The notes beneath the pieces are model-generated. The model saw only the letters and a program-made list of their open reading frames with translations, ran no database searches and was not told the origin of the DNA. A DNA stretch of 64,000 nt from Bacillus niameyensis. Its GTDB lineage: Bacteria; Bacillota; Bacilli; Bacillales; Bacillaceae_C. Both the position numbers and the translations under genes were made by a program. This document shows, piece by piece, positions 9,058 through 15,860 of the stretch; the first letter of the stretch is position 1, and each line of letters opens with the position of its first letter. The stretch spans positions 4,543,156-4,607,155 of the forward strand of contig NZ_LN831197.1 of NCBI RefSeq assembly GCF_001375535.1, in the 5' to 3' direction.

Positions 9058-9094
9058 AATAACGTGAAATTCGTTAAATGGTCACGTTATTTTG
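9058..9094 (+). terminator. Terminator after jetC
   Basis: AATAACGTGA (9058-9067) pairs exactly with TCACGTTATT (9082-9091) with a 14-base loop, followed by TT. It lies 60 bases after the jetC stop. Confidence 0.6.
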
Positions 9095-9184
9095 CGTGCA
9101 CAGATCTGTATAATGGCGTTATTTCTAAGTTCATTAGAATATGTACTATAATATTGTGTTCTTCAAAACAAATCCAACCAAAAG

Positions 9185-9850
9185 TCAAACTAATAGGGAT
9201 CTTATTTTATAAAATAACCATGCTTTCATGACGGATTCATCAGAACGATGCGTTGCCACTTTATTTAGAAAGTAAAAGTCATCGGGCTCCACTTCGATTT
9301 TTGCGATGGGCTCTATGGCTTCGTCACTAATCCACTCATCGAATTGAATCGTTCCTTGACTTATATGACGAAAGGAGTCTTCTTGTAAAAGATAAATCAT
9401 CCCATTAGTCCAAGGCTCATTTTGGAGTGTTGGTTTTGTTAAGGAGTAAAAGTGAAACGGCTTTTTGCCATTAGCGGAAACCGAACCGTTTCTCATATTT
9501 CCTACTATTTTTTCTTTATTAAAAATCGCGTAGAAAATAGGCCAAATCGGATCTTTTGTTGCAAAAACAGCTGTAGTCCATTTTCCGTTATATAAGGTTT
9601 GTTTGCGCGGTTCAAACGAATCAATATACTTATTATTCGATCCATGCAACACAAAGGATTTTTGTTTCGTCGCATAATAAAGGAACTTATATTTAGGAAT
9701 CGCAAGCTTGTAGTCTATAGTCTTATCAGGTCTTTTTAATGAGTTTTCCAGTAGATTGTTGAATAAGTTCTCTTCCTTTTTACTAATTGTCATTTTGGGC
9801 AGAGGATAGAACAGTATGTGTAAAAGAAGGTTTGTGAATATAGATTTCAA
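9185..9850 (-). CDS. Unrecognised protein, possibly ADP-ribosyltransferase-like
   Basis: A 221-residue protein starting at TTG 9850, where AAGAGGTG lies six bases upstream; a GTG at 9859 overlaps that site. The first 20 residues are hydrophobic (FTNLLLHILFYPLP), perhaps a short anchor. A central run reads FLYYATKQKSFVLHGSN, then FEPRKQTLYNGK, then TAVFATKDPIWPIFYAIFN. This succession, HGS followed by a TAVFATKDP-type strand and helix, resembles the core of ART-like folds, but the catalytic triad cannot be shown by eye. It is transcribed towards jetC and away from ywbE. Family not recognised; function unknown. Confidence 0.6.
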   Translation of the reverse strand: MKSIFTNLLLHILFYPLPKMTISKKEENLFNNLLENSLKRPDKTIDYKLAIPKYKFLYYATKQKSFVLHGSNNKYIDSFEPRKQTLYNGKWTTAVFATKDPIWPIFYAIFNKEKIVGNMRNGSVSANGKKPFHFYSLTKPTLQNEPWTNGMIYLLQEDSFRHISQGTIQFDEWISDEAIEPIAKIEVEPDDFYFLNKVATHRSDESVMKAWLFYKIRSLLV

Positions 9851-9954
9851 TTTTTTCACCTCTTAGTAGTATATATTCTCGGAAAAGGGTAGAATTCCTT
9901 TATTAGGAAGAATTGACAGTGGTGAAAGATGAACAAACGAGGAGATTCGATCAT

Positions 9955-10155
9955 ATGGACGGTAAAAATAGAACAAATATCATGACTGGGCAAACAGTAG
10001 AGATTGTCCTTAAAAAGGATCAAGCAACTGGCAAAGGAACACGTGGAATTGTGAAGGATATTTTAACTAAGTCTCCGTCACATCCTCATGGCATAAAAGT
10101 TCGTCTGCAGGATGGGCAAGTAGGTAGAGTAAAGAGAATTATTTCGCAAGAATAA
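9955..10155 (+). CDS. ywbE: YwbE family protein (DUF2196)
   Basis: A 66-residue basic protein matching YwbE over its whole length: NIMTGQTVEIVLKKDQ, then GTRGIVKDILTKSP, then HPHGIKVRLQDGQVGRVKRI. The fold is expected to be a small SH3-like barrel; the biochemical role is unknown. ATG 9955 is chosen because GAGGAG (9939-9944) lies ten bases upstream and because family members begin at this point; an upstream in-frame start adds 14 unrelated residues. It is monocistronic with its own terminator. Confidence 0.9.
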   Translation: MDGKNRTNIMTGQTVEIVLKKDQATGKGTRGIVKDILTKSPSHPHGIKVRLQDGQVGRVKRIISQE

Positions 10156-10160
10156 ACGGG

Positions 10161-10190
10161 AATCACATAGCTAATATGTGGTTTCTTTTT
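10161..10190 (+). terminator. Terminator after ywbE
   Basis: AATCACATA (10161-10169) pairs with TATGTGGTT (10175-10183) with one G-T or A-G irregularity, followed by TCTTTTTTT. Confidence 0.7.
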
Positions 10191-10276
10191 TTATGCTGAT
10201 TGTTGTAAGGCAAAATCTTAACATTGAAATTTAAAAAGAATAATAAAGATGTTTGTATTATATTCAGAAATTACAA

Positions 10277-10305
10277 TTGATTTCGGAACAACAATAGTGT
10301 ATGAT
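10277..10305 (+). promoter_or_regulatory. Promoter of the padR operon
   Basis: TTGATT (10277-10282) and TATGAT (10300-10305) with a 17-base spacer. It precedes the padR start by about 55 bases. Confidence 0.6.
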
Positions 10306-10307
10306 AC

Positions 10308-10328
10308 ATAGTATAAAACGAATACTGT
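10308..10328. promoter_or_regulatory. Candidate PadR operator
   Basis: ATAGTAT (10308-10314) and ATACTGT (10322-10328) form an imperfect dyad immediately downstream of the -10 element, where binding would block initiation. PadR regulators normally autorepress their own operon, so this is a natural operator candidate. Confidence 0.4.
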
Positions 10329-10360
10329 ATGACAACTAGTAATGGAAATGAGGTGTGTGA

Positions 10361-10705
10361 ATGAGTGATTTATTAAATTCATTAATGACAGAACTTAGGA
10401 GAGGGACGTTGACATTAGCGGTTTTAAGTCAGCTGCGAACTCCGCAATATGGATATTCCCTTGTCCAATTATTGGAGGAAGCAGGTATCACGATTGATCA
10501 AAGTACCTTGTATCCATTGCTTCGCCGCTTGGAAAAACAGGAGTTGGTAACAAGTAATTGGGATACTTCTGAAAGCAGGCCGCGGAAGTATTATGTTGTT
10601 AGTGAATATGGATTAGAGATTTTTTTACAATTGAAAAAAGAATGGATTAAGAATTCGAAGGAGCTTTATAACTTATTGGAGGAGGAAGATAATGAACCTA
10701 ATTGA
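10361..10705 (+). CDS. PadR family transcriptional regulator
   Basis: A 114-residue winged-helix protein. The core is LRRGTLTLAVLSQL, then YGYSLVQLLEEAGI, TLYPLLRRLEKQELV (recognition helix and wing), and SRPRKYYVVSEYGLE, the canonical PadR signature. A short C-terminal helix would mediate dimerisation. AGGTGTG lies before ATG 10361. It overlaps the next gene by 14 bases, the usual arrangement in which the PadR protein controls a HAAS-domain membrane protein. The inducer is unknown. Confidence 0.92.
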   Translation: MSDLLNSLMTELRRGTLTLAVLSQLRTPQYGYSLVQLLEEAGITIDQSTLYPLLRRLEKQELVTSNWDTSESRPRKYYVVSEYGLEIFLQLKKEWIKNSKELYNLLEEEDNEPN

Positions 10706-11690
10706 GATTTATATTCAGGAGGTTACTCGGAGGTTACCTGAAAAAAATCGTGAGGATATTGCACTTGAGTTACAGTCTACGATCGAGGATATGCTTCCAG
10801 ATGAGTACGAGGAAAAGGATGTAAAAACGGTACTAGAAAAGCTGGGAAATCCAGTTTCATTGGCTAATGGTTATCGAGATCGTCCTATGCACCTTATTGG
10901 TCCCCGTTATTTTGATGTGTATGTTTCCTTATTAAAAATGATATTGCCAATAGCTACAATCATCTCATTTATTGCTGTAGTTGCTGAGTTCTTTATTAGT
11001 TATCAAGGTAATGCAGCTGTCATAAATGTGATTCTGGATATTTTTAGTTTTGGGATATGGAGAATTATGGAAGTAGGGATTCAAACATTTTTTTGGTTAA
11101 CAATTGTGTTTGCTATTATTGAAAGAGCAGATAAAGGGAAAGATGAACAGCCGCTTACTTCAAGTTTATCAAAATGGACGCCAGATGATTTGAAAAACAT
11201 TCCGTATATACCTAAGGAAAGAGCTGTTTCAAAGGTTGAAGTATTTGGAAGCTTAACGTGGACGGCCATTTGGGCAACGCTTTATTTTTATGCTAACAAG
11301 CTTGTTGGTGTATATCATGGAGATAAGAATGGACTTGAATTTGTAACTCCAGTTTTTAATCAAGAAGTATTGCTCTCGTTTTGGCCAATCGTTCTATTGG
11401 CAATAGCGGGCGAAATTGGATTAGCTCTTTATATGTTAATCAAAAAACAGTGGTCGAAAAGACTGGCGACATACAGTACGTTACTCCATCTAATTTCAGC
11501 GGTAATCTTTATTGTTATACTCGTAAATCCAAATATATTTAGTGAGGAATTTATTACGTATATGGCTGACTTATTCTCCATAACTACAAAACAATTTACA
11601 ACTTGGCTCGTAAGCGGGGGGATTTTCCTCTATTTAGCATCGGTAGCATATAATATATATGAAGGTTTTCGAAAGTCTAGAGTGCATTAA
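10692..11690 (+). CDS. HAAS-domain membrane protein, PadR partner
   Basis: A 332-residue protein. Residues 1-65 form a soluble helical HAAS-type domain (YIQEVTRRLPEKNREDIALE, then VLEKLGNPVSLANGY), a module that typically follows PadR regulators and precedes membrane segments. About six transmembrane helices follow, near 76-100, 108-135, 180-200, 225-250, 260-280 and 298-320. The ATG overlaps the padR gene and has GGAGGAAG six bases upstream. Role inferred from the module: sensing or permease-associated function at the membrane. Nothing catalytic is visible. Confidence 0.8.
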   Translation: MNLIEIYIQEVTRRLPEKNREDIALELQSTIEDMLPDEYEEKDVKTVLEKLGNPVSLANGYRDRPMHLIGPRYFDVYVSLLKMILPIATIISFIAVVAEFFISYQGNAAVINVILDIFSFGIWRIMEVGIQTFFWLTIVFAIIERADKGKDEQPLTSSLSKWTPDDLKNIPYIPKERAVSKVEVFGSLTWTAIWATLYFYANKLVGVYHGDKNGLEFVTPVFNQEVLLSFWPIVLLAIAGEIGLALYMLIKKQWSKRLATYSTLLHLISAVIFIVILVNPNIFSEEFITYMADLFSITTKQFTTWLVSGGIFLYLASVAYNIYEGFRKSRVH

Positions 11691-11721
11691 TCTGCAGATC
11701 TTGAGCCAAATAATAATTAAT

Positions 11722-11757
11722 AGAATGGGTTCGATGACTGCCCCCATTCTTTTTTTG
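11722..11757 (+). terminator. Terminator after the padR operon
   Basis: AGAATGGG (11722-11729) pairs with CCCATTCT (11743-11750), followed directly by seven T residues. Confidence 0.85.
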
Positions 11758-11935
11758 TCTTCTTGTTTACCTTTCCTCTGTCCCTATTCAACCATTAGTT
11801 GAATAGCTAAATTCTACTAACTGTTGATAGGTTCGTGGTAGGGGATATGCTAACATAACAACCATGAAGGGCTGATGGGTAATGAACTTCCAGACTTATC
11901 CTTCATGAAAAAAATTGGGCACAGGGGGATTGTTT

Positions 11936-13099
11936 ATGCTAGATTCACGTAAGGTTGGTTCTTATATATCTAAACTTCGCAAGGAACAGGATAAGACTCA
12001 AGTAGAGTTGGCAGAAGATTTGAATGTAAGTCATCAGGCTGTATCAAAATGGGAGCGTGGGGAATCACTTCCTGATATTGCGATGTTTCCAAAAATTGCG
12101 CAGTTATTTAGTAAAACGATTGATGAGATATTAAACGGCGGGGAAAACAGTGTACAGCCTAAATTTACACATGCTGGCAGAATCGTTGAGGAAATTTCCA
12201 ATCAAAACACTGAACAGGTCGCGGAAATGATTAATATCGGGGAAGTGAATGTTGAGGAACTAGTGGAGGTTGCTCCTTTAATTAAAGCAAGCACTTTAAG
12301 CAAGGTTTCTGAAAGCATCGACAAGAGTATCTTTGACACTGATCTTATTGAGAAACTTGCTCCATTTCTCGGGACAGAAACATTGGATTCACTCGTCCTT
12401 CAAGTGGAGGAAGGCAATCTGCAATGGGAGAGGGTTACGAAGCTAGTTCCATTCCTTAGCAAAAACGCGCTAGAGCATTTGGTTGATAAAACAATTGAAG
12501 GTTCGATTGATTCACATGAACTTGTAAGAATTGCCCCTTTTCTAGGTCGTGCTCAAGTGGATAAGTTAGTTCGCCAAGTGGAAGAGGGAAACATGAGTTG
12601 GGACGTCGTCCAATCGCTGGCTCCGTTTATAGGTAGTGCGACTATGAATGACCTCGTTAATCAAGTTGTAGAAGGCAAACTTGACGGTAATCGCATCGTG
12701 AGCCTAGCTCCTTTTTTAAGTCGCGAGCAGGTGGATCGATTAGTTTTTCAAGTCGAGAACATAAGCTGGGACATCGTCCAATCGCTAGCCCCTTTTATAG
12801 GTAGAGCAACGATGGATGACCTCGTTAATCAAGTTGTAGAAGGCAAACTTGACGGTGATCGCATCGTTAGTCTAGCTCCTTTTTTAGGTCGTGAGCAGGT
12901 GGATCGATTAGTTCTGCAAGTGGGGAACATAAGCTGGGACATCGTCCAATCGCTAGCTCCTTTTATAGGTAGAGCAACGATGGATGACCTCGTTAATCAA
13001 GTAGTGGAAGGGAAACTTGATAGTGATCGCATCATGAGTCTAGCTCCCTTTTTAGGTCGTGATCAGTTAGAGAGGCTAGTTTACCAAGTGAAAAAGTAG
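11936..13099 (+). CDS. XRE-type HTH protein with tandem helical repeats
   Basis: A 387-residue protein. Residues 5-60 are a classical XRE/Cro helix-turn-helix (ISKLRKEQDKTQVELAEDLN, SHQAVSKWERGESLPD). From about residue 95 onward the protein is built of half-repeats of about 28 residues of the form LAPFLGRxxVDRLVxQV and LAPFIGRATMDDLVNQVVEG, arranged as alternating pairs. The last three pairs are 56 residues each and nearly identical in DNA as well as protein; earlier pairs are 58 residues and diverged. ATG 11936 is chosen because GGGGGAT lies six bases upstream; an in-frame start at 11915 has none. The repeats should form a solenoid that could bind a protein or peptide signal. Target genes unknown. 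Confidence 0.85.
   Translation: MLDSRKVGSYISKLRKEQDKTQVELAEDLNVSHQAVSKWERGESLPDIAMFPKIAQLFSKTIDEILNGGENSVQPKFTHAGRIVEEISNQNTEQVAEMINIGEVNVEELVEVAPLIKASTLSKVSESIDKSIFDTDLIEKLAPFLGTETLDSLVLQVEEGNLQWERVTKLVPFLSKNALEHLVDKTIEGSIDSHELVRIAPFLGRAQVDKLVRQVEEGNMSWDVVQSLAPFIGSATMNDLVNQVVEGKLDGNRIVSLAPFLSREQVDRLVFQVENISWDIVQSLAPFIGRATMDDLVNQVVEGKLDGDRIVSLAPFLGREQVDRLVLQVGNISWDIVQSLAPFIGRATMDDLVNQVVEGKLDSDRIMSLAPFLGRDQLERLVYQVKK
12593..13096 (+). repeat. Three near-identical 168-bp in-gene repeats
   Basis: The phrase ATAAGCTGGGACATCGTCC recurs at 12761 and 12929, with a diverged copy (ATGAGTTGGGACGTCGTCC) at 12593, giving an exact period of 168 bases or 56 codons. Within a unit the DNA is almost identical between the last copies, including third codon positions, which points to recent duplication or gene conversion. 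Confidence 0.9.
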
Positions 13100-13131
13100 A
13101 GCGTGCATCAGGCATAATGCTGGAATTCGGT

Positions 13132-13299
13132 ACAATATTGGGTAACTTTTTCGAGTTGCTAAAATAATCTTCCAAGTTAGGGGGATTATTTTTTAATTGG
13201 ATCACGCAATCATTCGAGATAGGAAGGAGATTTTTTGATTTGATCAAATAATCTCCCGAGTTTAGAGAATAATTTTTCGAGTTGCTAAAATAATCTTTC
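13132..13299. repeat. Degenerate tandem repeat, 21-bp period
   Basis: Seven consecutive units of exactly 21 bases start at 13153, 13174, 13195, 13216, 13237, 13258 and 13279; the first and last differ at one base (GAGTTGCTAAAATAATCTTC / GAGTTGCTAAAATAATCTTT). A consensus GAGTTnnnnnAATAATnTTTC is visible, and 13132-13152 looks like an eroded eighth unit. The region lies between two genes and has no ribosome binding site; because 21 is a multiple of three, it gives a spurious open frame on the minus strand. A second locus with the same period is at 39801-39905. Confidence 0.8.
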
Positions 13300-13310
13300 A
13301 AAAGGACAGA

Positions 13311-13351
13311 AAAAGGCCAGGTTCGAATTAAGGTGCAATCCGAAACCTGGC
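13311..13351 (-). terminator. Terminator of the anti-sigma gene
   Basis: On the minus strand GCCAGGTT pairs with AACCTGGC (13344-13351 with 13316-13323), and the minus-strand RNA then enters a U-rich run opposite the A-run at 13305-13314. It lies 9 bases after the anti-sigma stop. Confidence 0.75.
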
Positions 13352-13359
13352 ATGCTGCC

Positions 13360-14565
13360 TTACATTGTCCACTTATCATTGACTAGTGCGACAAGTTTCC
13401 AATCGCCGTTTTGATTTTCTTCAAAGACTAGGTGGAGGCTGCCCCAATCCATTTGATCATTCTCATCCGAACCAGCTACATAATATTCAACGACTTTAGA
13501 ATTGGGAAAAGTTTCCTTTATATTATTGATTGTCGTGCTACGCTGTATTGGATCATCAATCAGAATTTGATCAGCCAGTTGAAATTCTTTTTCTAAAAGA
13601 ATCTGATCAACGTAATCATTCGAAGAAAGTTCGATTGGCAATCCACTTCCATCATAGTGACCCCACCTAAAGATTTCAACATTATCCAGCAAGGTCTCCA
13701 CCTCTTCTTTTTCAAATATTAGTGCATTTTCTTCGATATGAACATACGGTGAAAACAATAGTCCCTTCTCCTCATGGACATGATCCGCAAGTGATATCAT
13801 ATCCCTTTGATCTAATGCTTGGATAATGTCCTGAGCCAGCGATTGGACAGCATTATCGGGGTTTAGTTGTTTGCTTTCAACTTTATCAACAATCCATTTT
13901 TCATTCTCCCGTTGTAGTTGGTAGGACATTTTCACATGACCAATTAGTAGGTTTTCTTGTTCCTGAATGACTGTATAGATTTTTTTATTCACTTTGTGGA
14001 ATTCAAAGTCAGCCTCTTCATCCAACCATGTAGGTCCCATCTTTGAAATAAGATACAGTTTCTCATTTTGTTCCATGAAGTAAGATTCAACCATACTGAA
14101 AGCCAGATTTTTGGACATTATTTCCTCAAAATGGGTCTGCACCTCTTCCTTTGATGAAAATGATTGAATCAACCCATCTGTATTTGTTTCTGCTTCATTG
14201 ACTAACGTTGTAAACGTCTGTTTGTATACGTGCAAGACTTCTTTCGCTGTTGCTCGGTCTAGCTTAGGTGTCTCTTTTTCTGTAGAATTCTCTATCGGTG
14301 TTTGATTCTGTCCATTCAAACTTTCCTTATTGACATCGGTATTTTCATTCGAGAAAGACATCGCTAAAAACACAATTAAAAAAGCTGTTGCAACACTGGC
14401 TACTCCTGCTATTAACCTTTTCATTCTCTTCATTTTTCCCTCCCATCTTTTATTTTGATCGATCGAATCCATTAACTGTGTATGGATTTTATTCTGTCTT
14501 TCTTCACTCATTCGGTGCTTGGGGAACTTTCGTATGTGCCGTGTCAATTCATTGTCCTTCTTCAA
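13360..14565 (-). CDS. Membrane anti-sigma factor, partner of the ECF sigma
   Basis: A 401-residue protein. Residues 1-48 are a charged cytoplasmic segment (HIRKFPKHRMSEERQNKIHT) that would hold the sigma factor; residues 50-70 form one transmembrane helix (LIAGVASVATAFLIVFLAMS); the rest is an extracytoplasmic domain of about 330 residues. It overlaps the sigma gene by 17 bases, which is the standard sigma/anti-sigma layout. No zinc-binding HxxxCxxC motif is present in the N-terminal part, so it is not a ZAS-type anti-sigma factor. The external domain is not recognised and may sense cell-envelope stress. Confidence 0.75.
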   Translation of the reverse strand: MKKDNELTRHIRKFPKHRMSEERQNKIHTQLMDSIDQNKRWEGKMKRMKRLIAGVASVATAFLIVFLAMSFSNENTDVNKESLNGQNQTPIENSTEKETPKLDRATAKEVLHVYKQTFTTLVNEAETNTDGLIQSFSSKEEVQTHFEEIMSKNLAFSMVESYFMEQNEKLYLISKMGPTWLDEEADFEFHKVNKKIYTVIQEQENLLIGHVKMSYQLQRENEKWIVDKVESKQLNPDNAVQSLAQDIIQALDQRDMISLADHVHEEKGLLFSPYVHIEENALIFEKEEVETLLDNVEIFRWGHYDGSGLPIELSSNDYVDQILLEKEFQLADQILIDDPIQRSTTINNIKETFPNSKVVEYYVAGSDENDQMDWGSLHLVFEENQNGDWKLVALVNDKWTM

Positions 14566-15076
14566 ACCACTTCGACCCCCTTGTGAGCTGCTTCCTAATA
14601 GCTTGAATGGCTCTATGATAATTGGTCCTTACCTTGGTCTCTTTCCATTTTAAAATTTGGGCCGTTTCTGCAATTGAAAAATCTTTTATCGCTCGTAAGA
14701 TTAGCACATCCCGATAGCTCTCAGGCAATTGTTGAATGGTTTGATATAATTCCTGCTGTTCCTCATTTTGCAGAATAAGTTCCTCAGGTGTCTTTCCGTC
14801 ATGGGGATGATCAATAAAGGGTATAAAGTTCGACCAATTTTTCCGTTTTTGTTTTCTGATTTCATCAATCGCCACATGACGGGCAATGCTAAAAATCCAT
14901 GTTTTTGGATTGGCTTGTTTTTTATAGGAGTTCAATCCCTTATAAGCTTTAATGAAAACTTCCTGAACCATATCATCAACATCGACTTTTCCTGTGTAAT
15001 AAACTAAAAAGTTGTATACATCCTGGCTATATTCATCAAACCAATCCGAGATAACTTCGTCTGTATTCGACATCAT
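14549..15076 (-). CDS. ECF-type RNA polymerase sigma factor
   Basis: A 175-residue sigma-70 family protein of the SigX/SigW size class. Region 2 shows VYNFLVYYTGKVDVDDMVQE and KTWIFSIARHVAIDEIRKQK; region 4 shows LPESYRDVLILRAIKDFSI and TAQILKWKETKVRTNYHRAI. The start is ATG 15076, with GGGGGAT five bases upstream; the adjacent ATG is an alternative. Followed immediately by its anti-sigma factor. An ECF-type promoter sits 26-58 bases upstream of the gene, suggesting autoregulation. It most resembles SigX-like factors, but paralogy makes a gene name unsafe. Confidence 0.9.
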   Translation of the reverse strand: MMSNTDEVISDWFDEYSQDVYNFLVYYTGKVDVDDMVQEVFIKAYKGLNSYKKQANPKTWIFSIARHVAIDEIRKQKRKNWSNFIPFIDHPHDGKTPEELILQNEEQQELYQTIQQLPESYRDVLILRAIKDFSIAETAQILKWKETKVRTNYHRAIQAIRKQLTRGSKWFEEGQ

Positions 15077-15108
15077 GAACGATCCCCCGTCTTCATCTTC
15101 ACTAATTA

Positions 15109-15134
15109 GACGTTAAGAATTTTGAAATGTATCA
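15109..15134 (-). promoter_or_regulatory. Candidate autoregulatory ECF promoter
   Basis: On the minus strand TGATAC (15134-15129) and CGTC (15112-15109) are 16 bases apart. Bacillus ECF promoters have a TGAAAC/TGTAAC-like -35 and a CGTC or CGTA -10 at this distance. It would start transcription about 26 bases before the sigma start codon. Confidence 0.5.
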
Positions 15135-15159
15135 CCTGAAATTATTTTATTTCTGAAAG

Positions 15160-15408
15160 AAAAAAACGCACCCGAGTAAGGGTGCGTTAAATACTTGACG
15201 AATATATTGTAACTTGCATTAATTAAAAATCTTAGATAAATTGCCGCGGTTTTATTCTTCATTAAACCTAAACGACGTAAGCCCTACCTCTCATACATCC
15301 TTACGGCTCCGAAGCCGATCCAGTGTGAATAAGTCTTTCTAATAACATAGTAAGAACGCCAAAAAATATTTCATCTATTCAAAGTTTTTCAAGTTCATTC
15401 GATAAGTA
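15160..15408 (-). ncRNA. Candidate structured non-coding RNA
   Basis: On the minus strand a TTGACA (15444-15439) with a TAAATT (15421-15416) 17 bases downstream is followed by about 250 bases without a credible gene, ending in a strong terminator (GGGTGCGTT arms plus eight U). Inside are a UUCG-type hairpin CGGCTTCGGAGCCG (15317-15304), a longer stem GTAAG/CTTAC (15304-15300 with 15281-15277), and GGTTT/AAACC arms (15268-15248). The GC-rich core contrasts with very AT-rich surroundings. I could not match it to a riboswitch or named RNA family. A tiny open frame of 11 codons (MKYFLAFLLCY) occurs near the 5-prime end without a ribosome binding site. Confidence 0.45.
15161..15188 (-). terminator. 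Strong minus-strand terminator
   Basis: AACGCACCC (15165-15173) and GGGTGCGTT (15180-15188) form a perfect 9-bp stem with a six-base loop. The A-run at 15159-15166 gives a U-run on a minus-strand transcript. No protein gene on that strand leads into it, which is the main evidence for the upstream RNA gene. Confidence 0.85.
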
Positions 15409-15444
15409 TCATATTAATTTACCACAAATAAATTTGTATGTCAA

Positions 15445-15860
15445 CCGCTTATTTTTTTACATGAACATTATTATTTCTTCGAAAATAATAGAGATTGTTA
15501 TTCCTATGGTTATCATCCTAAGAGGGTTTAGAAGATAGTGAATATTATAATCATTCTTTAATTTTTGCACTGAATCTATAGTTTGTTAAGTGATCTATAT
15601 ACCTAAGTTTGTTATAATTTACATATAATTCCATCAAGAGTAAATTTTCAGAAACAAACCCCGGAGGGTTAAATAAAGAAATGATAGCAGGGCAATGAAG
15701 TTAATATTGCCACTATTATCCAAATTAAGGAGGAGATAAAACAGGATCTGAAACGACTTCCAATTTGAAAAACATAGCATTATAGCTACTAAGTTAATGG
15801 TGTTCTTGTCATGAAACTACATTGAATGGACTAACAGAAAATCTAAAGAAGAAGGGAATA
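15445..15860 (+). other. Gene-free leader region of the GH85 gene
   Basis: No gene on either strand. It contains an extended -10 element (TG-T-TATAAT, 15610-15618), then a roughly 240-base leader. GGAGGAGA near 15729 looks like a ribosome binding site but is not followed by a start codon. A small hairpin with a TTCG loop lies near 15470. Confidence 0.45.
15610..15618 (+). promoter_or_regulatory. Extended -10 promoter element of GH85
   Basis: TGTTATAAT is a complete extended -10 (TGnTATAAT). No good -35 is seen at 17 bases, which such promoters do not require. Confidence 0.45.

Noticed and set aside
13132-13299. CRISPR array
   Set aside because: Units are contiguous, degenerate and 21 bases long with no unique spacers, and no cas genes are present.
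13032-13379. A 115-codon minus-strand open frame after the XRE-repeat gene
   Set aside because: It is created by the 21-bp repeats, whose length keeps the frame open. No ribosome binding site, and the protein is just seven-residue echoes of the repeat.
15727-15750. GGAGGAGA at about 15729 as the ribosome binding site of a small leader gene
   Set aside because: No ATG, GTG or TTG follows at a suitable distance.
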